This document shows, one piece after another, positions 54,914-64,000 of a stretch of 64,000 nucleotides of DNA; position 1 is the first letter of the stretch, and every line of letters starts with the position of its first letter. Source of the DNA: Parasphingorhabdus cellanae (GTDB lineage Bacteria; Pseudomonadota; Alphaproteobacteria; Sphingomonadales; Sphingomonadaceae); the NCBI RefSeq assembly GCF_017498565.1, contig NZ_CP071794.1, positions 124,001 through 188,000 of the forward strand, given 5' to 3'. The notes beneath the pieces were generated by a model. That model made no database searches. It saw nothing but the letters and a program-made list of their open reading frames with translations, and was not told the origin of the DNA. The translations under genes and the position numbers were made by a program.

Positions 54914-57657
54914 GTTTCAGGATCATCCCCGGTTTCGGGTTCTGCGGCAGTTTCTGGTGGAGTATCAGCTATTAACTCCTCGGCTACCAGTTCTTCCGCT
55001 TCGTTCTCCGGCTCATCTTCTTCGTCAATCTTGGCTGCGCCAACCACAGTTTCACCTGGCGAAACATCAAATAGCTTAACGCCGGAACTATTGCGGCCAA
55101 TCACTCTCATATCCGCCACTTTCATCCGGATCAGCTTGGCCTGATCAGTGACCAACATGATCTGTTCCTCATTTTTGGCTTCAAAACTGGCGATAACCGT
55201 GCCGTTACGTTTGATATTGTCGATATTCAATATGCCTTGGCCACCGCGACCGGACTGGCGATATTCAAAGGCGCTGGAGCGCTTCCCATAGCCATTAGCG
55301 CAAACTGTCAGGATAAAATCTTCGGTTTCAGCAAATTCTGCAAGACGTTCCGGAGACAGTTCTGAAGTGTTTTCATTCTCTTTCCAGGGCGCGGCTTTGA
55401 GATATTGATCACGTTCTTCCGTAGAGGCTTCGAATCCGCGCAATACGGAAAGAGAGATCACCTCATCATCGCCTTTCAGCGCAATCCCCCGGACACCGGT
55501 CGATGTGCGGCTCTGGAAAGACCGCACGGCATCACCAGCAAAGCGGATTGCCTTGCCATTTTTTGTCGCCAGCAGTACATCATCATCATCGGTCAACAAT
55601 TCCACACCGATCAAGTGATCATCGCTATCCTCATCAAATTTCATGGCAAATTTGCCGTTCGAGGGCACATTGGTGAAGCTGTCCATACTGTTGCGCCGGA
55701 CACCGCCCTTGGCGGTTGCAAACATCACATGCAATTTGCCCCATTCGTCTTCGTCTTCTGGCAGCGGTAAAACGGTCGAAATTGTTTCGCCCTCCGCCAA
55801 AGGCAATAGATTGACCATCGGTCGCCCTTTGGTCTGTGGCCCGCCTTCCGGCAGTTTCCAGACCTTCAGGCGGTAAACCTTGCCATGGGTAGAGAAGAAC
55901 AGCACCGGGGTATGTGTCGATGTGACAAACAATTCGGTAATCGCGTCCTCATCCTTGGTCGCCATACCGGCTCGGCCTTTGCCGCCGCGCCTCTGCGCGC
56001 GGAAAGTATCGAGTGGTGTTCGCTTGATATAGCCGCCATGGGTTACAGTCACGACCATCTCGGCGCGTTCCATCAGGTCTTCATCTTCCAGGCCATCCCA
56101 GGCCGCGGTAATTTCGCTGACACGCGGTGTCGTAAATTCATCGCGTACCGTTTCCAGTTCCTCACGCATCACCGCATAGAGTTTTACGCGATCGGCCAAT
56201 ATTGAGAGATATTCTTCAATAGCAGTTGCAAGATCTTTCAATTCATCGCCAATTTCTTCACGGCCAAGAGCAGTTAATTTCTGTAGACGCAGATCCAGTA
56301 TCGCCTTCACCTGAATGGCGGAAAGCTTGTAAATATCGCCTTCAACCTCAGTTTCGATGGCTTCGACCAGTTTGATATAGCCAGCAATTTCGGCAATCGG
56401 CCATTCACGTGCGAGCAAGGATTCACGCGCTTCCACTGGTGTCGATGATCCGCGGATGATGCGCACCACTTCATCCATATTAGTGACCGCTACGACCAAT
56501 CCAAGCAAGACATGCGCGCGTTCGCGGGCTTTGTTTAGTTCAAATTTTGTCCGCCGGGTAATGACTTCTTCACGGAATTTGACAAATGCTTCGATAATAT
56601 CGCGCAGGTTGAGCACTTCAGGCCGTCCGCCTCGGATGGCCAGCATGTTGGCTGGAAAACTCGATTGAGCAGGGGTGAAGCGCCAAATCTGGTTCAATAC
56701 AACGTCAGTCGTCGCATCACGCTTCAGATCGATAACCACACGAACACCGGCCCGGCTTGATTCGTCCCGGATATCGGAAACACCTTCAATCCGCTTGTCT
56801 TTTGCTGCTTCCGCAATTTTTTCCACTAGGCCTGATTTACCAACCTGAAAAGGAATGGATGTCAGGACAATGGAGCGCTTATCGCCACGGCCTTCCTCAA
56901 TTTCATGGCGCGCGCGCATCATTATCGAACCCCGACCTTCTCTATAAGCGGATTTAGCGCCAGATTGGCCTAAAATGAGTGGTGCTGTGGGGAAATCAGG
57001 GCCCGGGATGATGTCAATCAATTCATCTACTGTAATCGCTGAATTGTCCATATAAGCAAGACAGGCAGTGATCACTTCGCCGAGATTATGTGGCGGAATG
57101 TTGGTCGCCATGCCGACCGCAATACCACCTGCGCCATTAACAAGCAGGTTGGGGAAGCGGGCAGGTAAAACCGAAGGTTCCTTGCGGCTACCGTCATAGT
57201 TATCAACAAAATTTACCGTGTCTTTGTCGAGATCGTTGAGCAGACTGTTCGCAACTTTGTTGAGCCGCGCCTCTGTATACCGCATGGATGCCGGCATATC
57301 CGGGTCCATTGAGCCAAAATTACCCTGGCCATCGATCAGCGGTACTCGCATCGACCAGTCTTGTGTCATCCGGGCCAGCGCCATGTAAATCGCACTATCG
57401 CCGTGGGGGTGATAATTGCCCATAACATCGCCGACGATTTTGGCGCATTTGCGATAAGGCCGTCCGGCGACAAAGCCGCCTTCTTGGGACGAAAATAAAA
57501 TCCGCCGATGAACTGGTTTCAGGCCGTCCCGAACGTCAGGCAACGCGCGGCTGACAATGACCGACATGGCGTAATCCATGTAGCTCGATTTCATTTCATC
57601 GACGATATCAATCGGTTCAATATCAGATGGTTCTGGTGCAGTGGTTTGTTCGTTCAC
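54910..57657 (-). CDS. gyrA: DNA gyrase subunit A
   Basis: A 915-aa type II topoisomerase subunit that cuts and re-joins DNA. The catalytic Tyr lies in [10 protein letters not shown], and the GyrA box QRRGGKG is present, so it is gyrase and not topoisomerase IV. The C-terminus is acidic ([12 protein letters not shown]). In the quinolone-resistance region, HGDSAIYM, the position equal to E. coli Asp87 is Met (residue 92, codon 57382-57384), while Ser83 is kept. It follows yaaA and an SDR gene on the same strand. Confidence 0.98.
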   Translation of the reverse strand: MNEQTTAPEPSDIEPIDIVDEMKSSYMDYAMSVIVSRALPDVRDGLKPVHRRILFSSQEGGFVAGRPYRKCAKIVGDVMGNYHPHGDSAIYMALARMTQDWSMRVPLIDGQGNFGSMDPDMPASMRYTEARLNKVANSLLNDLDKDTVNFVDNYDGSRKEPSVLPARFPNLLVNGAGGIAVGMATNIPPHNLGEVITACLAYMDNSAITVDELIDIIPGPDFPTAPLILGQSGAKSAYREGRGSIMMRARHEIEEGRGDKRSIVLTSIPFQVGKSGLVEKIAEAAKDKRIEGVSDIRDESSRAGVRVVIDLKRDATTDVVLNQIWRFTPAQSSFPANMLAIRGGRPEVLNLRDIIEAFVKFREEVITRRTKFELNKARERAHVLLGLVVAVTNMDEVVRIIRGSSTPVEARESLLAREWPIAEIAGYIKLVEAIETEVEGDIYKLSAIQVKAILDLRLQKLTALGREEIGDELKDLATAIEEYLSILADRVKLYAVMREELETVRDEFTTPRVSEITAAWDGLEDEDLMERAEMVVTVTHGGYIKRTPLDTFRAQRRGGKGRAGMATKDEDAITELFVTSTHTPVLFFSTHGKVYRLKVWKLPEGGPQTKGRPMVNLLPLAEGETISTVLPLPEDEDEWGKLHVMFATAKGGVRRNSMDSFTNVPSNGKFAMKFDEDSDDHLIGVELLTDDDDVLLATKNGKAIRFAGDAVRSFQSRTSTGVRGIALKGDDEVISLSVLRGFEASTEERDQYLKAAPWKENENTSELSPERLAEFAETEDFILTVCANGYGKRSSAFEYRQSGRGGQGILNIDNIKRNGTVIASFEAKNEEQIMLVTDQAKLIRMKVADMRVIGRNSSGVKLFDVSPGETVVGAAKIDEEDEPENEAEELVAEELIADTPPETAAEPETGDDPET

Positions 57658-57774
57658 AAACAGGCCTTTTTATTTGGTTTTTGCCGAGTTTTTTGATTGT
57701 GATTCTTGTAATGGAGGCGGCTTGAAAAAGCCAGCTTTTCGGGCCGAATTTACAATAAAAGACGGCGGCAGATT

Positions 57775-58479
57775 TTAAGGTTTGATTTCCTCGCCGTCCC
57801 AGGCAAAAATCTTCCCACTGTCGGCAGGTTTTAGACCGTCCAGAACATCCAATAGCTGCAATGCAGCCCGTTCAGGATCAAACAATTTACCAGGAGGCAC
57901 ATTGCTCTGAAACGGCTCACTGAGCCCGGTATCGACGGTGCCGGGGTGGAGCGCGACAATAATGCTGCGTTTGTTCTTGCGTGCCCATTCGATCGAGAGG
58001 TTGCGGATAATCATATTGAGCCCCGCTTTGGCTGCGCGATAACCGTACCATCCACCAAGCCGGTTGTCCGAAATACTACCGACGCGAGCAGAAATAGCTG
58101 CAAACCTAATAATCTGGTCTTTGGGCATAAGCGGCAGAAAGTGTTTTGCGATCAGAGCAGGGCCAATGGCGTTGATCTGATAGTTTTCCAGCATCCAGTC
58201 CGTATCAAGCTCCCGCATGCTTTTTTCGGGGCCTTTTTGTCCTCTATGAAGCAATCCTGTAGCAACAAAGACCATGTCAGGCTTGATATCCTGATCTTTA
58301 AGCCAACGGGCAGCGGAGGCGATCGATTCCTCTGATTTGAGGTCAACTGTGGTCGGACTTTCAGGGCGACGTGACAACCGGATGACTTGGGAGAATTCCT
58401 CCTCTTGTTCCAGCACATCAGCCATTGAGCGACCAATGCCTCCAGAAGCACCGACGATAATTGCAGTCTTATTGCTCAT
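57775..58479 (-). CDS. short-chain dehydrogenase/reductase
   Basis: A 234-aa Rossmann-fold oxidoreductase: NAD(P) motif GASGGIG, active-site Tyr-Lys in YGYRAAKAGLN, and ISARVGSI for the catalytic Ser. It resembles the small "sniffer/CsgA" group; the substrate is not identifiable. The start overlaps the yaaA stop by 4 nt, so the two are co-translated. Confidence 0.9.
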   Translation of the reverse strand: MSNKTAIIVGASGGIGRSMADVLEQEEEFSQVIRLSRRPESPTTVDLKSEESIASAARWLKDQDIKPDMVFVATGLLHRGQKGPEKSMRELDTDWMLENYQINAIGPALIAKHFLPLMPKDQIIRFAAISARVGSISDNRLGGWYGYRAAKAGLNMIIRNLSIEWARKNKRSIIVALHPGTVDTGLSEPFQSNVPPGKLFDPERAALQLLDVLDGLKPADSGKIFAWDGEEIKP

Positions 58480-59234
58480 GAACGTACAAAGCGCAGGCTC
58501 TCATCAGTGCTATTTTCAGTGTCAAATTGATATCCGTCGCTATCAAAACCTTTAAGAGCTTCTGCATCTTGTAAATGATTTTCGCAGATATAGCGGGCCA
58601 TCATGCCGCGGGCGCGTTTGGCTTCAAAGCTTATGAATTTGGGACCGTCGGGCCCATCTTTGCGGAAATCGACTTCGATAATCCGAGCATTTAATTTATC
58701 AACATGCGGTTTTACCGCTGCCCAATATTCGTTGCTTGCCAGGTTGACGATTATACGCTCACTAGTTTCGTCTAGGTCATTGGCAAGTTCCGAAGCGATT
58801 TTATCTTTCCAGAAGTCGGTCAATTTTTTGTATCGCGGGGCCCATTTGGTACCCATTTCAAGGCGATGCGGCCTAATTGGGTCAAATGGGCGCAGCAGGC
58901 CATAGAGCCCCGACAATATTCGCAAATGTCCCTGTGCAAAGTCCAATCCTTCTTTGCTCAGGCTTTGCGCCTCAAATCCAGTGTAAACATCACCGCTATA
59001 CGCGAAGATGGCGGAACGCTCGGGTTGGTCGAAAAACTGGCTGTAACGTCCCCGGTTAAGATCAATCAGGTTGTCGGAGACTGGCATGATTGATTTGAGC
59101 TTCTTTTTAGAGAGGTTAGAGATAGCTACAGCCAATCGCGCCGTTTCTTTAGGAAACCGGATTTTGGTAGTTTGATGATCGGGAAGAGCGCTGTCGAAAT
59201 CCAACGACTTGGCGGGAGAAATAATGGCAATCAC
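58476..59234 (-). CDS. yaaA: peroxide stress protein YaaA
   Basis: A 252-aa protein of the YaaA (DUF328) family: IISPAKSLDFDSALPDHQTT, AIFAYSGDVYTGFEAQSL, HLRILSGLYGLLRPFDPI and FISFEAKRARGMMARYICEN. In E. coli YaaA lowers free iron and damage during peroxide stress and binds DNA. It is first of a unit with the SDR gene. Confidence 0.95.
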   Translation of the reverse strand: MIAIISPAKSLDFDSALPDHQTTKIRFPKETARLAVAISNLSKKKLKSIMPVSDNLIDLNRGRYSQFFDQPERSAIFAYSGDVYTGFEAQSLSKEGLDFAQGHLRILSGLYGLLRPFDPIRPHRLEMGTKWAPRYKKLTDFWKDKIASELANDLDETSERIIVNLASNEYWAAVKPHVDKLNARIIEVDFRKDGPDGPKFISFEAKRARGMMARYICENHLQDAEALKGFDSDGYQFDTENSTDESLRFVRS

Positions 59235-59452
59235 AGAAAGTTAACCTCACAATATCGGGAATTTACACCCTTATACAATTTATCGACACACAGATGCGAT
59301 TACAGGCGTCTCCGTTCAACATCTATTCAGCGGATTCACCCTATAAAAGCATGTGAAACTTGGTATTAATGCCAAGACAGTTTATGGTGCAACCATATTC
59401 GGGGCCCTTACGTTGGTTCGGTAACAACAAAGTTTTTATTCGGAGGAATTTT

Positions 59453-60748
59453 ATGCGTTTTCTATCTCATTTTTCTATGGCTGTTGCTCTGGCTACCGCT
59501 GGAACATTAGCCATTTCAGCTTTACCGCAAGAGGCGCACGCCCAGAAGAAAAAGAAAAAAAGCAAAGAAGCAGAAATTAAGATAAGCAAAGAAATTCGGC
59601 CGCAAGTCGCGGCTATCCAAGAAGCGATGGGAGGCGAAACGCCGGCGACAGCTAAGCCGCTTGTGGAATCTTTGTTGGCGCAGCCTTTAGAAGCCGATGA
59701 CAAGTTTATCGCTGGTCAGCTGGCCATTCAGCTTGGGTCAAGCCTTAAAGACACCGCATTGCAAGAGAAGGGCATTAACGCTTCGATCGACAGTGGTAAA
59801 ACCTCTGCAGAGCAATTGCCGTCTTTCCTTTTCTTCTCTGGCAATTTTGCATATTCAGGCGGTCGTTACGCCGAAGCGCAACAGAGGCTCCAACAGGCAT
59901 TTGATGCGGGTTATCGACAGAATAATATCGGTGCTTTGATAGCCGAAGCTTATTTCAAAGAGAATAAGAACCAAGAAGGATTGGCTGCTCTAGAGCGCGC
60001 ACTTGAAGCTGAAAAAGCTAGTGGCGCCAAAGCGCCTGAAGACTGGTATCGTCGCGGCGCCGGGATTGCGATGAAAAATAATGTCAATGGCGCAGCCGGC
60101 AATTGGACTTATAAACTGGTGGAAGCCTATCCAACAGGTGAAAACTGGCGCGCTGCGCTTTCGGTTTATCGGGATTCAGCTAACCCGAAATTATCGAACC
60201 AAGAAAACCTCGAACTCATGCGGTTGATGCGCAAAGCCGATGCCATGGAGAGTGAAAGGGATTATTTTGAATATGCTGACGCTGCTGATCCGCGGAGATT
60301 GCCTGGTGAAGTAGTTTCACTTTTGGAGGAAGGGCTTGCCAAAGGCGATGTTCCATCATCCAGTAGCTATGTAACAGAAACACTAGCTGCTGCGCGTGGC
60401 TCGGTTGCTGCAGATAAAGCTAGTCTAGGCGCCTCAGAACGTGATGCCAACAAGTCGGCCAACGGCAAGATAGCATTGGCGACGGCAGATGCTCTGTTGG
60501 GCTATGGAGATTATGCCAAAGCAGCTGCTCTATATCAGTCAGCGATTAGCAAGGGCGGCGTAGATACAGCGCGCGCACAAATGGGTCTGGGTATTGCGCA
60601 AGTCGGCCAAAGCAACTGGGACGATGCGAAACAGGCTTTCTCCAGTGTTACTGGTTCACGAAAAAGTATCGCCAATTTCTGGTCTTTGTGGATTGATCAA
60701 AAAGCCGCCGGAACGGCCACACCGGAACCTGCTCCAACCGCAAGCTAA
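59453..60748 (+). CDS. periplasmic TPR-containing protein of unknown function
   Basis: A 431-aa protein. The Sec signal peptide (MRFLSHFSMAVALATAGTLA, cleavage after AHA) is followed by a strongly basic KKKKKKSKEAE stretch. The rest is helical repeats of TPR type (GRYAEAQQRLQQAFDAGYRQ; LAALERALEAEKA; YGDYAKAAALYQSAI). ATG 59453 has CGGAGGAATTTT directly upstream; the longer frame is ignored. The function is unknown. TPR scaffolds often organise envelope complexes. Confidence 0.82.
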   Translation: MRFLSHFSMAVALATAGTLAISALPQEAHAQKKKKKSKEAEIKISKEIRPQVAAIQEAMGGETPATAKPLVESLLAQPLEADDKFIAGQLAIQLGSSLKDTALQEKGINASIDSGKTSAEQLPSFLFFSGNFAYSGGRYAEAQQRLQQAFDAGYRQNNIGALIAEAYFKENKNQEGLAALERALEAEKASGAKAPEDWYRRGAGIAMKNNVNGAAGNWTYKLVEAYPTGENWRAALSVYRDSANPKLSNQENLELMRLMRKADAMESERDYFEYADAADPRRLPGEVVSLLEEGLAKGDVPSSSSYVTETLAAARGSVAADKASLGASERDANKSANGKIALATADALLGYGDYAKAAALYQSAISKGGVDTARAQMGLGIAQVGQSNWDDAKQAFSSVTGSRKSIANFWSLWIDQKAAGTATPEPAPTAS

Positions 60749-60767
60749 GGCGGGTTGTTAAACTTCG

Positions 60768-60795
60768 AAAAAGGGCGCTTCAGGCGCCCTTTTTT
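60768..60795. terminator. bidirectional intrinsic terminator
   Basis: AAAAA-GGGCGC-TTCAG-GCGCCC-TTTTTT: a 6-bp GC stem with A and T tracts on either side, placed between the convergent TPR gene and the Lrp-type gene. It should serve both. Confidence 0.92.
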
Positions 60796-60810
60796 GTGCT
60801 GCAGTGATCG

Positions 60811-61284
60811 CTATTCTCGAATCGGAACGCCTGGAAGGTTTTTTGCCGACCGAATAGTAAGCGATGTTTTCACGCTGGCCACATTTGGTGCAGAGGTCAA
60901 TTTGCTGGTCAGAAATTTCTGAAATTCTTGCAGATCCTTTGCAACAACCTTTAGCATGAAGTCAATTTCGCCATTAAGCATATAGCATTCGCGGACTTCG
61001 GGAAGGCTCTCAATATGTTCCTCAAACGCCTGGAGATCAGATTCTGCCTGGCTTTTCAGACTAACCATTGCAAAAACTGTTATCGTGAATCCCATTTTCG
61101 CCGGATCAATAGCGGCATGATAGTCGGTAATGATTCCGCTGTCTTCCAGAGCACGCATACGGCGCAAGCACGGCGGAGCTGTTAACCCAACGCTTTGGGC
61201 AAGCTCCACATTAGTGATACGTCCTTCGTTCTGAAGTCGCTCCAGAATTTGTAGGTCAATTTCGTCCAAATTTATATCAGTCAT
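60811..61284 (-). CDS. Lrp/AsnC-family transcriptional regulator
   Basis: A 157-aa protein: a winged HTH (LDEIDLQILERLQNEGRITN, then ELAQSVGLTAPPCLRRMRAL) followed by the RAM ligand-binding domain (ECYMLNGEIDFMLKVVAKDL). It is an octamer-forming feast/famine regulator responding to an amino acid that cannot be named. ATG 61284 is chosen. Its targets are not obvious; it is divergent from the histidine kinase gene across 178 nt. Confidence 0.93.
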   Translation of the reverse strand: MTDINLDEIDLQILERLQNEGRITNVELAQSVGLTAPPCLRRMRALEDSGIITDYHAAIDPAKMGFTITVFAMVSLKSQAESDLQAFEEHIESLPEVRECYMLNGEIDFMLKVVAKDLQEFQKFLTSKLTSAPNVASVKTSLTIRSAKNLPGVPIRE

Positions 61285-61414
61285 AGTCTTATGCAATTTC
61301 CGTTCGCGAATCATTATGTTGTTATAATATAATTAGCACATCACGCAATGGCTGCTCACTTGTCCCACATTGTGACGCGGTATTTTCGGGGGTTACGGTT
61401 TTGAAATATTGCCG

Positions 61415-61430
61415 TTATCAACTTGTTAAC
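61415..61430. promoter_or_regulatory. CtrA-like binding site
   Basis: TTAT-CAACTTG-TTAAC: one mismatch to the CtrA consensus TTAA-N7-TTAAC, with the right 7-nt spacing. It is 33 nt before the TTG start of the histidine kinase, within reach of its promoter. CtrA control of cell-cycle and motility genes is known in alphaproteobacteria. Confidence 0.5.
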
Positions 61431-61462
61431 TTATTCACAAATCTGAAAAAACGGGACAATAA

Positions 61463-63124
61463 TTGCGCTACGATGATCGCCTAACAACCGCACTGAAGGG
61501 CCCTTTTCCCGTGGGCACAGCAGCGTCTCTGCAATGGCGTCAAGTAGTCGATCTTTTAGCGCAGAAGCCCGGGCAACTGATGAACGAAGACGTTCAGTCC
61601 GGTTTAACGCGGCTGCGCGACTTGCATGATAAGGTAAATGAAGCAGATCGCGTCGCTGCGGTTAAAGCTCTATATGGTCGGCTTCGGTCTGCGCCTCTAT
61701 TGGTTTATCTTTGTGCTGATGATGATCCGATTTGCGACGCCGCTATTATTGCCGCTGACTTGTCCGATGAAGAATGGATCGATGTTCTTCCGCAGCTATC
61801 AACTCGCGGACAGGAAGCTGTCAAGATGAGACCGGATCTTAGGCCTTTAGCCAGCAAAATGCTGAATATACATGCCTTGGATGGAGATGAACCATCAGAA
61901 CCTCTGCTTTTCGTGGAAGATGCGGAAAACGATAACTTGGTTGAAAAGCATCTTGAGCCAAAAACAGAAGAAGCGTCACAAATTAGTGCACTCGTGGCGA
62001 AAATTGCTGACTATCAAAAGAAGAGATCGACTGACATACCCTTAAGGGATTTGGAGCATCGGAGCTATTTCGTCGATGCCATTAATGCGATCAACTTTGA
62101 AACCGATGATAGCGGCACGATCATTTGGGCCGAAGGGCCTCCAAAAGGTGCTATCGTCGGCGTTACGATAGCAGAACCCACTTTCGATGACGGCCCCGGA
62201 CCGGACGCCTATGGCGCAGCCGCCTTCCGTCAACGGATGCCGCTTGAAAATGCGCGCATGCGACTATGCGGCGCTCCGGTGGTCGCGGGTGATTGGCGGA
62301 TGTCGGCAATCCCGTATTTTGGCGAAGAAACGGGGCGTTTCAAGGGCTATCGCGGCGTTATGCGGCGACCCAATGCCGCAGAAGATGCCGGGCACAACGA
62401 CCTTGACGTCGAACGGCGCGAGCAATTGCAGCAGCTTATCCACGAATTGCGGACTCCGCTTAACGCGATTATCGGCTTTAGCGAGATTATCGAACAGCAG
62501 CTATTTGGGCCGGCGTCTTTTGAATATCGTTCGTTGTCGCGCACGATTACAGATGAAGCGCGGCGTCTGCTCGCTGGCTTTGAAGATATTGATATCGCCG
62601 CAAAAATTGATGCGGGCCAAATGGAGAGTCTATCGGGTTTGACGGAACCTGACTGGTTGCTGGAGCGTCTTGCGCAACGTTTGCAAAGCCTGACGGACAG
62701 CAAATCTGTAGACCTTCGCATCAACAAGGCAGAGCCGGTGCGATCCTTCGCTTTGGATAGTGAATCGGTTGAGCGCATTTTTGCGCGGCTGTTGTCAGCA
62801 GCCATTATTGCATGCGAAAATGGCGAAGAGTTACGGGCCGACCTAAGGACCCAGATTGGTGGACAGCCGGTCAATTATTTCAGCCTTTCCCGTCCGTCCC
62901 GGATCAAAGGGATTTCTGAAGAACAATTGTTGGACCCCTCGCGGGGAATTGATGGGGACAGCAGTGATGCGCCGCTTTTAGGTCTCGGTTTCTCGCTTCG
63001 CCTGGTGCGTAATTTGGCTAAATCCGCCAACGGATCATTAACGATTTCCGATGATAGCATAGGCTTGACCCTACCTGCGGCTGCGACTAGCGAGATTGGG
63101 CTTAGGGAAACAGAAATAGAATAA
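61463..63124 (+). CDS. histidine-kinase-like protein with degenerate ATP-binding domain
   Basis: A 553-aa cytoplasmic protein with no membrane helix. Residues 1-220 are helical sensor/regulatory sequence of unknown type. The dimerisation helix carries a textbook H-box (LIHELRTPLNAIIGFSEII, His327). The C-terminal CA-like domain is incomplete: the N-box position reads RLLSAAIIACEN with no Asn, the Asp-x-Gly loop is missing (LSRPSRIKGI), while the glycine lid GLGFSLRLVR remains. It may not bind ATP normally and could be a phosphotransferase (ChpT-like) or a pseudokinase. The start is TTG 61463; no ATG is near. Confidence 0.85.
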   Translation: MRYDDRLTTALKGPFPVGTAASLQWRQVVDLLAQKPGQLMNEDVQSGLTRLRDLHDKVNEADRVAAVKALYGRLRSAPLLVYLCADDDPICDAAIIAADLSDEEWIDVLPQLSTRGQEAVKMRPDLRPLASKMLNIHALDGDEPSEPLLFVEDAENDNLVEKHLEPKTEEASQISALVAKIADYQKKRSTDIPLRDLEHRSYFVDAINAINFETDDSGTIIWAEGPPKGAIVGVTIAEPTFDDGPGPDAYGAAAFRQRMPLENARMRLCGAPVVAGDWRMSAIPYFGEETGRFKGYRGVMRRPNAAEDAGHNDLDVERREQLQQLIHELRTPLNAIIGFSEIIEQQLFGPASFEYRSLSRTITDEARRLLAGFEDIDIAAKIDAGQMESLSGLTEPDWLLERLAQRLQSLTDSKSVDLRINKAEPVRSFALDSESVERIFARLLSAAIIACENGEELRADLRTQIGGQPVNYFSLSRPSRIKGISEEQLLDPSRGIDGDSSDAPLLGLGFSLRLVRNLAKSANGSLTISDDSIGLTLPAAATSEIGLRETEIE

Positions 63125-63162
63125 CCGGCCTATACCCGGTTGACTGAACAAGCGGGGCCGCG

Positions 63163-64000
63163 ATGTTTTCGACGTTGAAGCAAGGCACTGATAACTTCGC
63201 TGCAACAAGCCGGATGGCGTTGCCCGAAGACCTTGGTCGGCGCTTTTTGATCAGTGTCGACACCGAAGAAGAATTTGACTGGAATAAACCTTTCCAGCGC
63301 AGCGGGCATACGAATGTTTCGGTTGGCAAGCTCAAGAAATTTCAATCATTTGTCGAGAATTATAGCGTTAAGCCGGTATATTTTGTCGACTATTCTATCG
63401 TTGAAAATGATGATGCAGCGGCTTTCCTGAAATTGGTTGTTGAAAGTGGTACGGCCGCCATTGGTGTTCATATGCATCCCTGGATCAATCCTCCATTTGA
63501 AGAAGAGCTAAATAATCATAATAGCTTTGTCGGTAACCTTCCTAAAGAACTTGAAGAGAATAAGATTGTAAAACTGCGCGATTTCATCGACCAAAGAACG
63601 GGAAAGCGACCAACTATCTATCGTGCGGGACGCTATGGCGTCGGGCCTAACAGCATAGACATATTATCGAAACTTGGTTTCACCATAGATAGCAGTGTCC
63701 GCTCCCGCTTCGACTATAGCGGTGATTCCGGACCGGACTTTGCCCATATTGGCCCGGAACCATTTTGGTTGGATCAAAGGCACACCCTTTTGGAAATACC
63801 ACTGACGACCGTTTTTTCCGGACTTTTACGGAAACAGGCCGATCTATTGTCCCCATATTTCAATCGGTCGAATTTGCTCAGAGCGATATTGTCAAAATCA
63901 AAGATGCTGGAGCGCATTCCGCTGACGCCCGAAGGTGTGTCCGCGCGAGAGGCCAAGGAAGCCATTGACGTTGCGCTGGATGACCAGCTTAAACTCCTTG
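63163..64000 (+). CDS. polysaccharide deacetylase-like protein (3' partial)
   Basis: An open frame from ATG 63163 that runs off the window end (about 279 residues visible). It shows the NodB-like deacetylase motifs: VDTEEEFDW near residue 32, whose Asp is the usual first metal or catalytic residue, the His pair GVHMHPW (His103, His105) and the TIYRAGRYG stretch. These enzymes remove acetyl groups from cell-surface glycans. No signal peptide is visible, so it may act in the cytoplasm on lipid-linked or nucleotide sugars. It follows the histidine-kinase-like gene by 38 nt. Confidence 0.85.
   Translation, partial: MFSTLKQGTDNFAATSRMALPEDLGRRFLISVDTEEEFDWNKPFQRSGHTNVSVGKLKKFQSFVENYSVKPVYFVDYSIVENDDAAAFLKLVVESGTAAIGVHMHPWINPPFEEELNNHNSFVGNLPKELEENKIVKLRDFIDQRTGKRPTIYRAGRYGVGPNSIDILSKLGFTIDSSVRSRFDYSGDSGPDFAHIGPEPFWLDQRHTLLEIPLTTVFSGLLRKQADLLSPYFNRSNLLRAILSKSKMLERIPLTPEGVSAREAKEAIDVALDDQLKLL

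Noticed and set aside
57719..57733. GGCTT-GAAA-AAGCC hairpin between the SDR gene and gyrA
   Set aside because: Short 5-bp stem without a T-run on the transcribed strand; not a convincing terminator or regulatory site.

Overview
The window is a chromosomal segment of an alphaproteobacterium, most likely order Sphingomonadales (Sphingorhabdus/Parasphingorhabdus/Sphingopyxis-like). This rests on gene orders typical of that order (sdhE-mfd opposite recG; yqeY-dnaG-rpoD; carA...carB-greA; eno-ftsB-pdhA-pdhB with a lipoylated E1 beta) and on protein style. The genus is an inference. Genes are dense, and no stretch above about 300 bases lacks one.

Region 1 (1-9.7 kb) is the accessory part. It opens with the end of a translationally coupled sctL-sctN-sctO-sctP operon. 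The ATPase reads as a non-flagellar type III secretion ATPase rather than FliI. Next come a Sec-exported unknown protein, a cysteine-free 200-aa translocator/filament-like protein, two paralogous DUF1521 proteins, a LuxR-type HTH regulator with a small partner protein, and a cysteine-free 557-aa orphan. DUF1521 is the metal-ion-inducible autocleavage (MIIA) domain known from the rhizobial type III effector NopE1. One copy keeps the GD'PHVD cleavage motif and the other has lost it. A 12-bp motif, CATTATGCTTAG, occurs as a 22-bp-spaced direct repeat in both divergent promoter regions of this cluster. It looks like the operator of a dedicated regulon. A tRNA-Asn gene lies at the right edge of the cluster with its 3' end facing it, a usual geometry for an integrated island.

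Region 2 (10-29 kb) is core genome: moaA-nadK, an EAL phosphodiesterase with a degenerate GGDEF, sdhE-mfd, recG, PilZ, tyrS, a NamZ-like muramidase, a MoxR/VWA pair, and then yqeY-dnaG-rpoD (to 31.5 kb).

Region 3 (31.5-46.8 kb) holds carA and carB, separated by a 2.7-kb block of two lipoproteins and two RraB-family proteins, followed by greA-rhomboid, a five-gene YqjD/YqjE-like envelope-stress cluster, and eno-ftsB-pdhA-pdhB.

Region 4 (46.8-64 kb) holds three TadE/TadG-type pseudopilin or pilus-assembly proteins, a phytoene-synthase-like protein, an EF-hand protein, trmFO, a lysoplasmalogenase, a TauD-like dioxygenase, gyrA with a GNAT gene, yaaA with an SDR gene, a TPR protein, an Lrp regulator, a histidine kinase with a degenerate ATP-binding domain behind a CtrA-like site, and a polysaccharide-deacetylase-like gene cut by the window end.

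The strongest candidate for an undescribed system is the type III secretion/DUF1521 cluster of region 1.
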